NCBI RefSeq assembly: GCF_001513745.1
Contig: NZ_CP013382.1
Coordinates: 1,984,001 to 2,048,000 of the forward strand
Origin: Burkholderia humptydooensis
GTDB taxonomy: Bacteria; Pseudomonadota; Gammaproteobacteria; Burkholderiales; Burkholderiaceae
Direction: 5' to 3'
DNA length: 64,000 nucleotides
Of the stretch, positions 1 through 8,376 are shown piece by piece. The position numbers and the translations under genes are program-made. The notes under the pieces were generated by a model. The model saw only the letters and a program-made list of their open reading frames with translations. It did not search any database and was not told the origin of the DNA. Every line of letters starts with the position of its first letter. Position 1 is the stretch's first letter.

Positions 1-14
1 ACGGCGCGCCATCG

Positions 15-1013
15 ATGGAGACGAAGATGCATGCATGGAGCGCGCAACACGTGCCGCCGCAAGGCGGAAAAGTCGCGGTCGTCACGGGGGCCAACAGCGG
101 CCTCGGCTGGCAGATCGCGGAAACGCTCGCCGCCAAGGGCGCGCAAGTGGTGATGGCCTGCCGGGATGCGGCAAAGGACGAGCTGGCCGCGCATGCGATC
201 CGCACCCGTTATCCGCGCGCCTGGATCGAAATCGCGTCGCTCGATCTCGCCGACCTCGCATCCGTGTGCCGTTTCGCCGACGCCGTCGCCGATCGCCACG
301 GCCGCGTCGACACCCTCTGCAACAACGCGGGCGTGATGTTCCTGCCGCTGCGCCACACGCGCGACGGCTTCGAAATGCAGATGGGCACGAACCATCTCGG
401 CCATTTCGCGCTGACGGGCCTGCTGCTGCCCGCGTTGCGCGCGTCGCACCGCGCGCGCGTCGTGACGATGTCGAGCGGCTTCAACCGGCTCGGCAAGATC
501 CGCCTCGACAACATGCTCGCCGAGCGCGGCTACAACAAGTACCGCGCGTATTGCGACAGCAAGCTCGCGAACCTGATGTTCACGCTCGAACTGCAGCGTC
601 GCTTCGATCGCGCGGGGCTGTCGATCCTGAGCGTCGCCGCGCACCCCGGCTATGCGGCCACCAATCTGCAGTTCGCGGGGCCGGCGATGGAGAACTCGTC
701 GCTCGGCTCGTTCGCGATGCGCCTGTCGAACCGGCTCGTCGCGCAGCCGGCCGATGTCGGCGCGCTGCCCGCGATCCATGCGGCGACGGCGGCCGACGTC
801 AAGGGCGGCGCCTACATCGGCCCCGCCCGCCTGTGCGAGACCCGCGGCTATCCCGCCGACGCGCGCATCCCGCACCTGGCGCGCGACGTGCGGATGAGCA
901 CCCGCCTGTGGGAAAAATCCGAACAGTTGACCGGCGTACGCTACCTCGACACGCCGCCGCCCGATTCGCGCCGCGGCGCGTCGCGCCACGACGCGGCGTT
1001 CCGCGCGCTCTGA
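15..1013 (+). CDS. SDR-family NAD(P)-dependent oxidoreductase
   Basis: This 332-residue protein belongs to the short-chain dehydrogenase/reductase family. The N-terminal cofactor motif TGANSGLG is visible near residue 24, followed by NNAGVM near residue 104, a catalytic serine in VVTMSSG and the active-site YxxxK as YCDSK near residue 177. The layout resembles retinol-dehydrogenase/WW-oxidoreductase-like SDRs, which reduce or oxidise carbonyl/alcohol groups with NAD(P)H. The substrate cannot be read from the sequence. The start is uncertain: an ATG at 15 and another at 27 are both in frame, and there is too little upstream sequence to see a ribosome site. The gene stands alone and is followed by a hairpin terminator. 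Confidence 0.85.
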   Translation: METKMHAWSAQHVPPQGGKVAVVTGANSGLGWQIAETLAAKGAQVVMACRDAAKDELAAHAIRTRYPRAWIEIASLDLADLASVCRFADAVADRHGRVDTLCNNAGVMFLPLRHTRDGFEMQMGTNHLGHFALTGLLLPALRASHRARVVTMSSGFNRLGKIRLDNMLAERGYNKYRAYCDSKLANLMFTLELQRRFDRAGLSILSVAAHPGYAATNLQFAGPAMENSSLGSFAMRLSNRLVAQPADVGALPAIHAATAADVKGGAYIGPARLCETRGYPADARIPHLARDVRMSTRLWEKSEQLTGVRYLDTPPPDSRRGASRHDAAFRAL

Positions 1014-1048
1014 AGCATTTCGCCAAGCCCAGGCTCGCCGCTTCGTCC

Positions 1049-1081
1049 GCCGCCGTGCGCGGCGGTCGAGCGGCCTTTTTT
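1049..1081 (+). terminator. Rho-independent terminator after the SDR gene
   Basis: CCGCCG at 1050-1055 and CGGCGG at 1060-1065 form a six-bp GC stem around a TGCG loop, with a further G-U pair outside. Ten bases later there is a run of six T. It lies 36 bp after the stop codon of the SDR gene and is oriented for plus-strand transcription. The spacer between stem and T-run is longer than usual. Confidence 0.5.
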
Positions 1082-1245
1082 CATGCCGCGACGCCCCGCC
1101 GCTTGCCGTTCGCGATTTTTTCAGTTTTCGAAAAGATATTTCGCCAAAGTGAGCGTTTACCCGTAGGACTCCGATGACTACGATGTAACCAATCGCTTAA
1201 GACATGGTGTCGAAAGCGAAGTCGATAAAACATTCGGAGGTTCTC

Positions 1246-1557
1246 ATGAAATCGCTCGTTTACGCTGTCGTCGCCGCTTCCGCCCTGAGCGCTTCGTTCG
1301 GTGCGTTCGCACAATCCAGCCAGCCGCTGACCCGTGCGCAAGTGCGCGCGGAACTGGTCCAGCTCGAGAAGGCCGGCTATCACCCGGGCGTGTCGAGCCC
1401 GTACTATCCGGAAGACATCCAGGCCGCCCAGGCGCGCGTGCAAGGCGCAGCCGACACGAGCGGCTACGGTGCGCAAGCCGCGCCGGTCGCGCATGTGGGC
1501 GCGCCGGTCGCAGCGGCGCCCCGCTCGCCGCGCGAGTCGATCTACTTCGGTCAGTAA
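1246..1557 (+). CDS. Small secreted DUF4148 protein
   Basis: This is a 103-residue protein of the DUF4148 family, which is abundant in Burkholderia and has no known function. The start at 1246 was chosen over the ATG at 1204 because a GGAGG ribosome site sits at 1236-1240 and because the protein then begins with a clean signal peptide (MKSLVYAVVAASALSASFGAFAQ region, cleavage near AFA-Q). The family signature follows: LTRAQVRAELVQLEKAGYHP and the SPYYPEDIQAAQARV region. The C-terminal third is rich in Ala, Pro and Val and looks unstructured. Location is probably periplasmic. Confidence 0.9.
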   Translation: MKSLVYAVVAASALSASFGAFAQSSQPLTRAQVRAELVQLEKAGYHPGVSSPYYPEDIQAAQARVQGAADTSGYGAQAAPVAHVGAPVAAAPRSPRESIYFGQ

Positions 1558-2177
1558 TGCGGCAGGCAGGCCGCGCGGCCCGGCACGATCCGGCGGCCGC
1601 GCAGCCTGAAATCCGTATGGCGAGCCAGCCGTTTCGACTCGCCGTCGCCCCCCATTCGGGCCCCTAAACCTCCGCCGCTCCGCATGGAGCGGCTTAGCCT
1701 GGGCGCCTCGCGCCTGGGCGCTTTTTCGGCTGAGGCGCAAGTCCGCCATTACGGCGGCTCCACGAATGGAAAAAAATCGATCCTTACAAAATATGTAAGG
1801 ATCGATTTTTGTTTCTTGCCTCTCCGGATGCCGCGCCCGCATCAAACGCCGGCATGCCCGCCGTTCATTACGCCCGAGCAGCGCACGCCCGGTTTCAAAC
1901 ACGCGCGCCGATCCCGGCCGCGTTCGGCCAACGGAGCATTCGCGATCGGGGCTGCTTGCCGGGGCTGCTTACCGATTTCGGCGCCGTTGTCGCGCCGCCC
2001 CGCATGCATCGGCTTCCCGCACGTTCCCCGATTTGCGAGCGCGCGTCACACGTTCGTCTTGCCCGGCGCTTCGCATCGCGCGCCGCCTTCCCTCACGAGC
2101 GAACGAGGCATCCAGCAAGCGCCGCTTCCAAAGCGTCTCCAGTCCGGGGCCCTCACGAGCGGCTCGCGCACCGTGCG
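1558..2177. other. Intergenic region between convergent genes
   Basis: These 620 bp separate the DUF4148 gene from the convergent alpha/beta hydrolase. They hold two clear hairpins, listed separately or described here: GCCGCTCC(1674-1681)-GCAT-GGAGCGGC(1686-1693), and the long AT-type stem at 1772-1810. From about 1815 to 2177 I see only open frames without family resemblance or ribosome sites, and no gene I would call. Confidence 0.6.
1772..1810. terminator. Bidirectional rho-independent terminator
   Basis: A perfect 17-bp inverted repeat has arms at 1772-1788 and 1794-1810 around a 5-nt loop (AAATA). The arms begin and end with runs of five or more A and T, so the transcript ends in a U-tract on either strand. 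It lies between convergent transcription units and is AT-rich in an otherwise GC-rich region. Confidence 0.85.
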
Positions 2178-3134
2178 TCACCCACCGGGCGCAAGGAGGA
2201 ACTCGCACACGGTCCGATGCATCCGCGCCGCCTGCGCGCTCGTGTCTAGCGCTCGCCAGCAGCCGTGAACGAGCCCGCCGCCGTGCCAGAATCGCGCGGC
2301 GCCGCCCGCCGAGCGAATGCGTTCGACATAGACGCGCGCATCGTCACGCAACGGATCGTGCTCCGCGCCGATCGCCAGCACGGGCGGCAAGCCGTCGAAG
2401 CGCGGCGCGTCGAGCGGCAGCGCGCCCGGCGGCGGCCCGGCATCGCCCCAGTAGTGGCGGCGATACGCGCGGACGTCGGCGAGCGTGAGCATCGGCGCAT
2501 TCGCGTGCGTGTCGCGCGCGGGCGATTGCGGCTCGAAGCCGAGCATCGGATAAACGAGCGCAACCGCGCAAACGCCGCCATGCGTTCCGCCGCCGTCGCC
2601 ATGCCCGATGCGCCCGCCGTCGCGCAGCGCGGCCGCCACCGACGCCGCGAGCGTGCCGCCCGCGCTGTCGCCGGCGAGCCGAAGCGGCAGCGCGATCGAT
2701 TCGAACGGCAGCCGGCCGTCGAGCGCCGCGGCGGCGACCTCCAGACAATCGTCGAACGCGGCCGGCGCGCGATGCTCGGGCGCGAGCCGATAGTCGGCGG
2801 CGATCACGTCGAGCCCCGTGTCCGCCGCGATTCGGGCCGTCACGAGCGCGTGACTGTCGAGCGAACCCAGGACGAAGCCGCCGCCGTGAAAGAACAGCAC
2901 AGTCCCGCACGAAGCGGATCGCCGCGACCGGTAGCGTCGCAAGCGGATCTCGCGGCCGTCCCGCGCGACGGCACGCGCATCGCATGCGTCGACGTCCGCC
3001 GGCAGCGCGGGCGTCCATGCCGTCGCGAAACGCTCGTAAAGCGCGCGCTGCTCGGCGATTGGCCGCGACGCCGCGTCGTCCGGATACCACGCGGCGACGC
3101 GCGCGACGAACGCCTCGATGGCCGGCTCCAGCAT
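2178..3134 (-). CDS. Alpha/beta hydrolase (HSL-type esterase/lipase)
   Basis: The 318-residue protein has the marks of the hormone-sensitive-lipase group: oxyanion-hole HGGG at residues 83-86, nucleophile motif GDSAG at 155-159 (Ser157), a probable acid in AEHDPL (Asp260) and catalytic His290 in GLVHGCW. There is no signal peptide, so it is probably cytoplasmic. It begins 35 bp after the end of the carnitine thioesterase gene on the same strand and is likely the last gene of that operon. A role on acyl-carnitines or other choline esters is inference only. The start at 3134 is the first ATG clear of the upstream gene; an in-frame GTG precedes it directly. Confidence 0.85.
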   Translation of the reverse strand: MLEPAIEAFVARVAAWYPDDAASRPIAEQRALYERFATAWTPALPADVDACDARAVARDGREIRLRRYRSRRSASCGTVLFFHGGGFVLGSLDSHALVTARIAADTGLDVIAADYRLAPEHRAPAAFDDCLEVAAAALDGRLPFESIALPLRLAGDSAGGTLAASVAAALRDGGRIGHGDGGGTHGGVCAVALVYPMLGFEPQSPARDTHANAPMLTLADVRAYRRHYWGDAGPPPGALPLDAPRFDGLPPVLAIGAEHDPLRDDARVYVERIRSAGGAARFWHGGGLVHGCWRALDTSAQAARMHRTVCEFLLAPGG

Positions 3135-3169
3135 CACGCGCCTGCGCCGATTCGTCAGGCCGTGCCGCG

Positions 3170-3667
3170 TCAGCGGCGCGCGGGCAGGCCGATCACGCGC
3201 CCGGCATGGGCCGGCGCGGAATACGCGCGCTGCCGCGCATGCAGATTCGCGATCCGCTCGGCGACGTCGGCGTCGAACGGCGCGGCCCTCGGCCCGCTCG
3301 TGTCGACGTGCAGCAGCATCTGCTCGCTCGCCGACACCGCGCCGTCGATTCCTTCTGCGAACATCTCGAGATACAGATGCAGCCGCTTTGCGTCGTGCGC
3401 GAGCACGCGCGCGTCGATCCGCACGCGCGCCCCTTCCTTGATCTCGTGCAGATAGCTGACGTGCGCTTCGAGCGTGTAGACGGAGCGGCCGCGCGCGCGA
3501 CGTGCCGCGTCGTCGAGGCCGATCGCGTCGAGCAGCGCGTCGGTCGCGAAGCTGAAGATCAGCAGATAGAACGCATCGCGCAGGTGCCCGTTGTAGTCGA
3601 CCCATTCCGCGCGCACCGTGTCGCGGTGAATCGTCAGTTCCGTCGCTCGCATCGCGGCCGTCGTCAT
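3170..3667 (-). CDS. cdhB: Betainyl-CoA thioesterase
   Basis: This is a 165-residue hot-dog fold thioesterase of the 4-hydroxybenzoyl-CoA type. The N-terminal active-site segment reads EWVDYNGHLRDAFYL, with the Asp characteristic of the family. In Pseudomonas aeruginosa the equivalent gene in the carnitine locus hydrolyses betainyl-CoA to glycine betaine and CoA. The start at 3667 lies 2 nt after the stop codon of cdhA, which indicates translational coupling. In some bacteria this domain is fused to the carnitine dehydrogenase; here it is separate. Confidence 0.87.
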   Translation of the reverse strand: MTTAAMRATELTIHRDTVRAEWVDYNGHLRDAFYLLIFSFATDALLDAIGLDDAARRARGRSVYTLEAHVSYLHEIKEGARVRIDARVLAHDAKRLHLYLEMFAEGIDGAVSASEQMLLHVDTSGPRAAPFDADVAERIANLHARQRAYSAPAHAGRVIGLPARR

Positions 3668-3669
3668 CG

Positions 3670-4635
3670 TCAATCCTCGTAGCGCATTCCGTGGCGCGCC
3701 TTCACCGCGGCGATCGCCGCGATCACTTCCGTGATGCATTCGTCCCGATAGCGTTCGAGCGCCTTGATGCTTCGGGGTCCTTGCTGCTCGGCGGTGCCCT
3801 CGACGACGCGGTCGATCAGCGCGTCGGTCAGCTTCGGCGCGACGAGCCTGGTCCACGGCAGCGCCAGCGCGGGGCCGAACTGCTGCATGAAGTGGCGCAT
3901 GCCGGCCTCGCCGCCCGCCAGTGTATACGTGAGGAACGTGCCCATGAACGACCAGCGGATGCCCGCGCCGAAACGGATCGCATCGTCGATTTCGCCCGTC
4001 GTCGCAACGCCTTCGTCGACGAGGTGCAGCGCCTCGCGCCACAACGCTTCGAGCAGGCGATCCGCGATGAAGCCCGGCACTTCCTTGCGCACGCGCAGCG
4101 GCCGCATGCCGAGCGCGCGATAGACGCCGATCGCCGCGTCGACGGTCTCGGGCGCGGTGCGCTCGCCGCCCAGCACTTCGACGAGCGGCAGCAGGTAAAC
4201 CGGATTGAACGGATGCCCGACGATGCAGCGCTCGGGGCCATGCGCGCGCGCGTAGAAATCGGTCGGCAGCAAGCCCGACGTCGACGACGCGATGATCGCA
4301 TCGGGCTTCGCCGCGCGACTGATCCGGTCGTGCAATTCGAGCTTCAATGCCTCGCGCTCGGGCGCGCTTTCCTGGATGAAATCCGCGCCGGCGACGCACG
4401 CTTCGATCGTCGACACGAAACGCAGGCGCGCCGGCGACGCGCCGGGCGCCAATCCAGCGCGCTCGAGCGCGGGCCACGCGTTCTCGACGTTCGCGCGCAA
4501 CTGCTGTTCCGCGCCGTCGGCGGGGTCCCACGCAAGCACGTCGAGCCCATTCGCGAGCGCGCGCGCAACCCAGCCGCTGCCGATGACGCCCGCGCCGATC
4601 GCCGCGAACGTGTCGATTTCGGTGATGACAGCCAT
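3670..4635 (-). CDS. cdhA: L-carnitine dehydrogenase
   Basis: This is a 321-residue NAD-dependent dehydrogenase of the 3-hydroxyacyl-CoA dehydrogenase family. It starts with a Rossmann motif GAGVIGSGW near residue 13 and contains [14 protein letters not shown], the family's active-site region. It oxidises L-carnitine to 3-dehydrocarnitine. The assignment as carnitine dehydrogenase rather than a CoA-linked enzyme rests on the neighbours cdhB, cdhC and caiX. The start at 4635 was chosen because the Rossmann motif follows directly; the open frame further upstream shows no domain. Confidence 0.9.
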   Translation of the reverse strand: MAVITEIDTFAAIGAGVIGSGWVARALANGLDVLAWDPADGAEQQLRANVENAWPALERAGLAPGASPARLRFVSTIEACVAGADFIQESAPEREALKLELHDRISRAAKPDAIIASSTSGLLPTDFYARAHGPERCIVGHPFNPVYLLPLVEVLGGERTAPETVDAAIGVYRALGMRPLRVRKEVPGFIADRLLEALWREALHLVDEGVATTGEIDDAIRFGAGIRWSFMGTFLTYTLAGGEAGMRHFMQQFGPALALPWTRLVAPKLTDALIDRVVEGTAEQQGPRSIKALERYRDECITEVIAAIAAVKARHGMRYED

Positions 4636-4751
4636 GTACTTTCGATCCTTGAACGAGAAGATCAGGCGAAACAGCCGCTTCGGCGCGACGCACGCGCGCG
4701 CCCGGCCGCTTTCGCCACGTTGCGCGGCAACGAATGCGCCGCGATATCGCG

Positions 4752-5681
4752 TTACGCGTATTCGGCGATCGCGCGCCGCTCGAGCGGCCGCTCGCCGCGC
4801 GGCGGCAAGCCGAGCTTGCGGCGCCCTTCGGCAGGCGTCAGCACGCGCGCGCCGAGACGCTCGACGATCTCCCGCGCGCGCTCGACGAGCGAGCCGTTCG
4901 TCGCCTGCACGCCGCGCTCGAGCCAGAGGTTGTCTTCGAGACCGACGCGCACGTGGCCGCCGAGCAGCATCGCCTGCGCGACCATCGGCATCTGCATCCG
5001 GCCGATCCCGAAGCCCGCCCAGTGCGCGCCGGGCGGCAGATTGTCGACCATCGCCTTCATCGTGCCGGTGTCGGCGGGCGCGCCCCACGGAATGCCGAGA
5101 CATAGCTGGAAAAGCGGCGGATCGTCGAGGAGTCCTTCCTTCAGCAGTTGCTTCGCGAACCACAGGTGCCCCGTGTCGAAGATCTCGAGCTCGGGCTTCA
5201 CGCCCAGCTCCCGGATCCGCTTCGCGCCCGCGCGCAACTGTGCGGGCGTCGATACGTAGATGTAGTCGCCGTCGCCGAAATTCAGCGTGCCGCAATCGAG
5301 CGTGCAGATTTCGGGCAGCAGTTCCTCGACGTGCACGAGCCGCGTCAGCCCGCCGACGAGGTCCGTGCCCTTGCCGAAGCGCATCGGGTCCTCGCCCGCG
5401 CCGATCTCGAGATCGCCGCCCATGCCGGCCGTCAGATTGATGACGATGTCGACGTCGGCCGAGCGGATCCGGTCGACCACTTCGCGATACAGCCTCGGAT
5501 CGCGGCTGCCGCGGCCCGTCAGCGGATCACGCACGTGGCAGTGCGCGACCGTCGCGCCCGCCTTCGCGGCCTCGATCGCCGCGCTGGCGATCTGCTTCGG
5601 CGTGACGGGTATCGCCGGATGCCTGCCGACGGTGTCGCCCGCGCCCGTCACCGCGCACGTCACAATGACTTCCTGATTCAT
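4752..5681 (-). CDS. cdhC: 3-dehydrocarnitine:acetyl-CoA trimethylamine-transferring enzyme (BKACE family)
   Basis: This 309-residue protein belongs to the beta-keto acid cleavage enzyme family (formerly DUF849), a zinc-dependent TIM barrel. Zinc-ligand motif HCHVRD is seen near residue 47 and the conserved glutamate in GLEDNLW near 253. In the characterised pathway it converts dehydrocarnitine and acetyl-CoA to betainyl-CoA and acetoacetate. It sits between caiX and cdhA, with a gap of 116 bp before cdhA. Confidence 0.92.
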   Translation of the reverse strand: MNQEVIVTCAVTGAGDTVGRHPAIPVTPKQIASAAIEAAKAGATVAHCHVRDPLTGRGSRDPRLYREVVDRIRSADVDIVINLTAGMGGDLEIGAGEDPMRFGKGTDLVGGLTRLVHVEELLPEICTLDCGTLNFGDGDYIYVSTPAQLRAGAKRIRELGVKPELEIFDTGHLWFAKQLLKEGLLDDPPLFQLCLGIPWGAPADTGTMKAMVDNLPPGAHWAGFGIGRMQMPMVAQAMLLGGHVRVGLEDNLWLERGVQATNGSLVERAREIVERLGARVLTPAEGRRKLGLPPRGERPLERRAIAEYA

Positions 5682-5761
5682 CGCTGTCGCCTCGTTCAGA
5701 TTCAAATTCGGATGCGCGTCCCCTGCCCGGACCTCGCGCGCCAGGCGGCGAGCCGCACCGT

Positions 5762-6712
5762 TCAGAGCCCCAGATAAGCCTTCACCGCAGCCAGCCCGTC
5801 CTTGCCGTCGTAGGTCTTCACGCCGGCGAGCCATGCATCGAGCACTTGCGGGTTCTTCCTGAGGTACGCCTTCGCCGCTTCCGCGGGCTTCACCTTGTTC
5901 ATCACCGCCTGCATCAACTGGTTTTCCATCTGCGTCGTGAAGCGCAGATTGCCGACGAGCCTGCCCGCGTTCGGGCAGCGCGCCATGTAGTCGGGCGACG
6001 TCAGCGTGTACACGCGCGCTTCGCCGTAGTTCGGGCCGAACGCCGCGTCGCCGCCCGACAGGTAGCTCATGCTGATCTGGATGTTCATCGGATGCGGCTC
6101 CCAGCCGAGGAACACGACCCACTTCTTGTCGCGAATCGCGCGATCGACCGTGACGAGCATCCCCGCCTCGCTCGACTCCACGAGCTTGAAGCCGCCGAGC
6201 CCGTACTGGTTCGCGTCGATCATCTTCTGGATCGTCGCGTTCGCGCTGCTGCCGGGCTCGATCCCGTAGATCTTGCCGTCGAGCTCGGCGCGATGCTTCG
6301 CGATGTCGTCGAACGACTTCAGCCCCGCCTGGTACACGTAGCCAGGCACCGCGAGCGTCGCCTTCGCACCCGACAGGTTCGGCGGCTCGACCACCGAAAT
6401 CGACTTCGAATCGAGGAACGGCTGCAACTGATGCTGCTGCACCGGCCACCAGTAGCCGAGCGATACGTCGAGCTGCCTGTTCTTCAGCCCTGCGAACGAA
6501 ATCGGCACGGACGAGATCGTCGTCGTCGGCTTGTAGCCGAGACCGTCGAACAGCAGCGACGCGAGCGCCGTCGTCGACGTGATGTCGGTCCAGCCGATGT
6601 CCGCGAAGCGCACGTTGCGGCACGCGGCCGAGTCCTGCGCGAACGACGGCGACGGCGACGCGCATGCTGCGGCGAGCGCTGCGCCGAATACGAGGGTCGT
6701 GGTGGACTTCAT
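5762..6712 (-). CDS. caiX: Carnitine-binding periplasmic protein
   Basis: This is a 316-residue ABC-type substrate-binding protein of the OpuAC/ProX class for quaternary amines. It has a signal peptide of about 25 residues ending in PSFAQ. Tryptophan-rich segments that could form the aromatic box are visible: [15 protein letters not shown] near 40, [13 protein letters not shown] near 81 and VFLGWEPHP near 200. As in Pseudomonas, it heads the cdhCAB genes and likely delivers carnitine to a shared ABC permease encoded elsewhere. No permease or ATPase gene adjoins it. Confidence 0.88.
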   Translation of the reverse strand: MKSTTTLVFGAALAAACASPSPSFAQDSAACRNVRFADIGWTDITSTTALASLLFDGLGYKPTTTISSVPISFAGLKNRQLDVSLGYWWPVQQHQLQPFLDSKSISVVEPPNLSGAKATLAVPGYVYQAGLKSFDDIAKHRAELDGKIYGIEPGSSANATIQKMIDANQYGLGGFKLVESSEAGMLVTVDRAIRDKKWVVFLGWEPHPMNIQISMSYLSGGDAAFGPNYGEARVYTLTSPDYMARCPNAGRLVGNLRFTTQMENQLMQAVMNKVKPAEAAKAYLRKNPQVLDAWLAGVKTYDGKDGLAAVKAYLGL

Positions 6713-6866
6713 GGTTGCCTCCCTGTTCGACGGATTCCGCAGGCGATTTCAAGGGGACGACACAGCCTGCACCGTGGGCTCAAAGGTAACGGGCCATATT
6801 CGCGGCAAGGCGACCGACGGCGACCTTTTCTTGCCTGTTTGCGACTATGCGTAAAAACCATTAGGT

Positions 6867-6879
6867 TGACGAATCGTCA
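6867..6879. promoter_or_regulatory. Palindrome in the caiX-cdhR divergent promoter region
   Basis: TGACGA-A-TCGTCA is a perfect inverted repeat with 6-bp arms around one base. It lies in the 272-bp gap between caiX (minus) and the regulator at 6985 (plus). It could be a CdhR operator, but no binding consensus was checked. Confidence 0.35.
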
Positions 6880-6984
6880 CGCTTGGCAAGGCTTTACCGC
6901 CGGGCGACGCGTCACGCGGCTTGCCTGCTTGCGCCTTGCTTGCTACGCTCGGCCGATCGTTTCGCAAGCGCAAGCACACGCCCC

Positions 6985-7929
6985 ATGCCAGAAGAGTTTC
7001 ATTTCCTGCTGATGCCCGGCTTCTCCGCGCTCGGCTTCATGTCGGCCGTCGAGCCGCTGCGCGTTGCGAACCGCTTCAGGCCGGATCTGTATCGCTGGCG
7101 CATCGTGAGCCGCGACGGCGCGCCCGTCGTCGCGAGCAACGGCATCTCGCTGAACGCGGACGCCGCGTTCGCGCAGGTCGAGCGCACGCACACGATCTTC
7201 GTGATCGCGGGCTTCGATCCGCTCGCGTGCTACACGCGCGCGCTCGGCGACTGGCTCAAGCGCGAGTATCGGCGCGGCGCGACGACGGGCGGCATCGACA
7301 CCGGCAGCTTCGTGCTCGCGGAGGCGGGACTCTTCGACGCGTCGCATGCGCTGACGCTGCACTGGGAAGCGCTCGCCTCATTCCAGGAGCGCTACCCGCA
7401 CCTGAAGACGACACAGGAATTGTTCGAGATCGACGAGCGGCGCATCACCTGCGCGGGCGGCACCGCATCGATCGACATGATGCTCGACCTGATCGGCCGC
7501 CGGCACGGCGCCGATCTCGCCGCGACGATCTCCGAGCAGTTCGTTCTGAGCCGGATCCGCCAGCGCTCTGATCGCCAGCGCCTCGAGATCGCCGCGCGCT
7601 ACGGCGTGCACAACCGCAAGCTGATCCAGGTGATCGGGACGATGGAGCATCACATGGAAAGCCCGCTGCCGTCCGACATGCTCGCGCGAGAGGTCGGCGT
7701 CACGCGCCGGCAGCTCGAACGGCTGTTCAGCACGATTCTCAACGATACGCCGGCACGTTTCCATTTGCGGCTGCGGCTCGATCGCGCGCGCGAACTTCTT
7801 CAGCAGACCGATATGACGGTCGCGGCCGTATGCGCGGCGTGCGGCTTCGAATCGCCTTCGCATTTTTCCCGCACGTATCGCGCGCAATTCGGCACGAGCC
7901 CGAGAAGCGACCGGCGCGCGCTGCGCTGA
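6985..7929 (+). CDS. cdhR: GATase1-like AraC-family regulator of carnitine catabolism
   Basis: This is a 314-residue two-domain regulator. The N-terminal DJ-1/PfpI (GATase1-like) half begins FHFLLMPGFSALGFMSAVEP, and the C-terminal half (from about 220) is an AraC-type double helix-turn-helix (REVGVTRRQLERLF, then VAAVCAACGFESPSHFSRTY). Proteins of this form regulate carnitine, betaine and arginine use. Position divergent from caiX-cdhCAB and similarity to gbdR at 31122 in this window support CdhR, which activates in response to carnitine. The start at 6985 matches the start of the first domain. Confidence 0.88.
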   Translation: MPEEFHFLLMPGFSALGFMSAVEPLRVANRFRPDLYRWRIVSRDGAPVVASNGISLNADAAFAQVERTHTIFVIAGFDPLACYTRALGDWLKREYRRGATTGGIDTGSFVLAEAGLFDASHALTLHWEALASFQERYPHLKTTQELFEIDERRITCAGGTASIDMMLDLIGRRHGADLAATISEQFVLSRIRQRSDRQRLEIAARYGVHNRKLIQVIGTMEHHMESPLPSDMLAREVGVTRRQLERLFSTILNDTPARFHLRLRLDRARELLQQTDMTVAAVCAACGFESPSHFSRTYRAQFGTSPRSDRRALR

Positions 7930-8376
7930 GCCGATTGCGGCAGCGCAAAAATCGTGCGCCGCCTGACCGTTTTCGCCGATGGAACCGCTCCTCGAAAATA
8001 ATTCGAAATAACATTGAAAATATTCTGTAACATGTTCTAAAAATAGATAGGCAGACTAACGACGTGACATTCCAGTGCGACCGTTTGTTTGCTGAACAGA
8101 ACAGCATTCCAAATATTTATTCCGAGGGGTTTGTAATGACGATGCTCATTCAGCCATCGCAGCGCTTGCCGTTTGCTTCGCCGATCGTTCTCTGGCGTTT
8201 CCACCTCCCTCCGCCCCGCCCGCTCGGCGCACGCTGATTCTTCGCGGCATCGCGCCGTCTCCGTTGTTGCTCCGTCCGATTGCATCGGCTCGTCGAGGCC
8301 GGCGCACGGACCGGGTCGTCCCTGCGGTTCCCGTGGTTTCGTTTGTCATCCAAAACTTTGAAGACGAGGACAATCC
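7930..8376. other. Intergenic region upstream of the metalloprotease gene
   Basis: These 447 bp contain an AT-rich patch at about 7985-8130, unlike the flanking GC-rich DNA, which is a plausible promoter zone for the protease gene at 8377. A ribosome-site-like GAGGA lies at 8364-8368. I see no further gene or strong hairpin. Confidence 0.5.

Noticed and set aside
1684..2268. Overlapping plus-strand frames downstream of the DUF4148 gene
   Set aside because: They run through the terminator stems at 1674-1693 and 1772-1810, have no ribosome site and show Arg/Pro/Ala-rich, non-protein-like composition.
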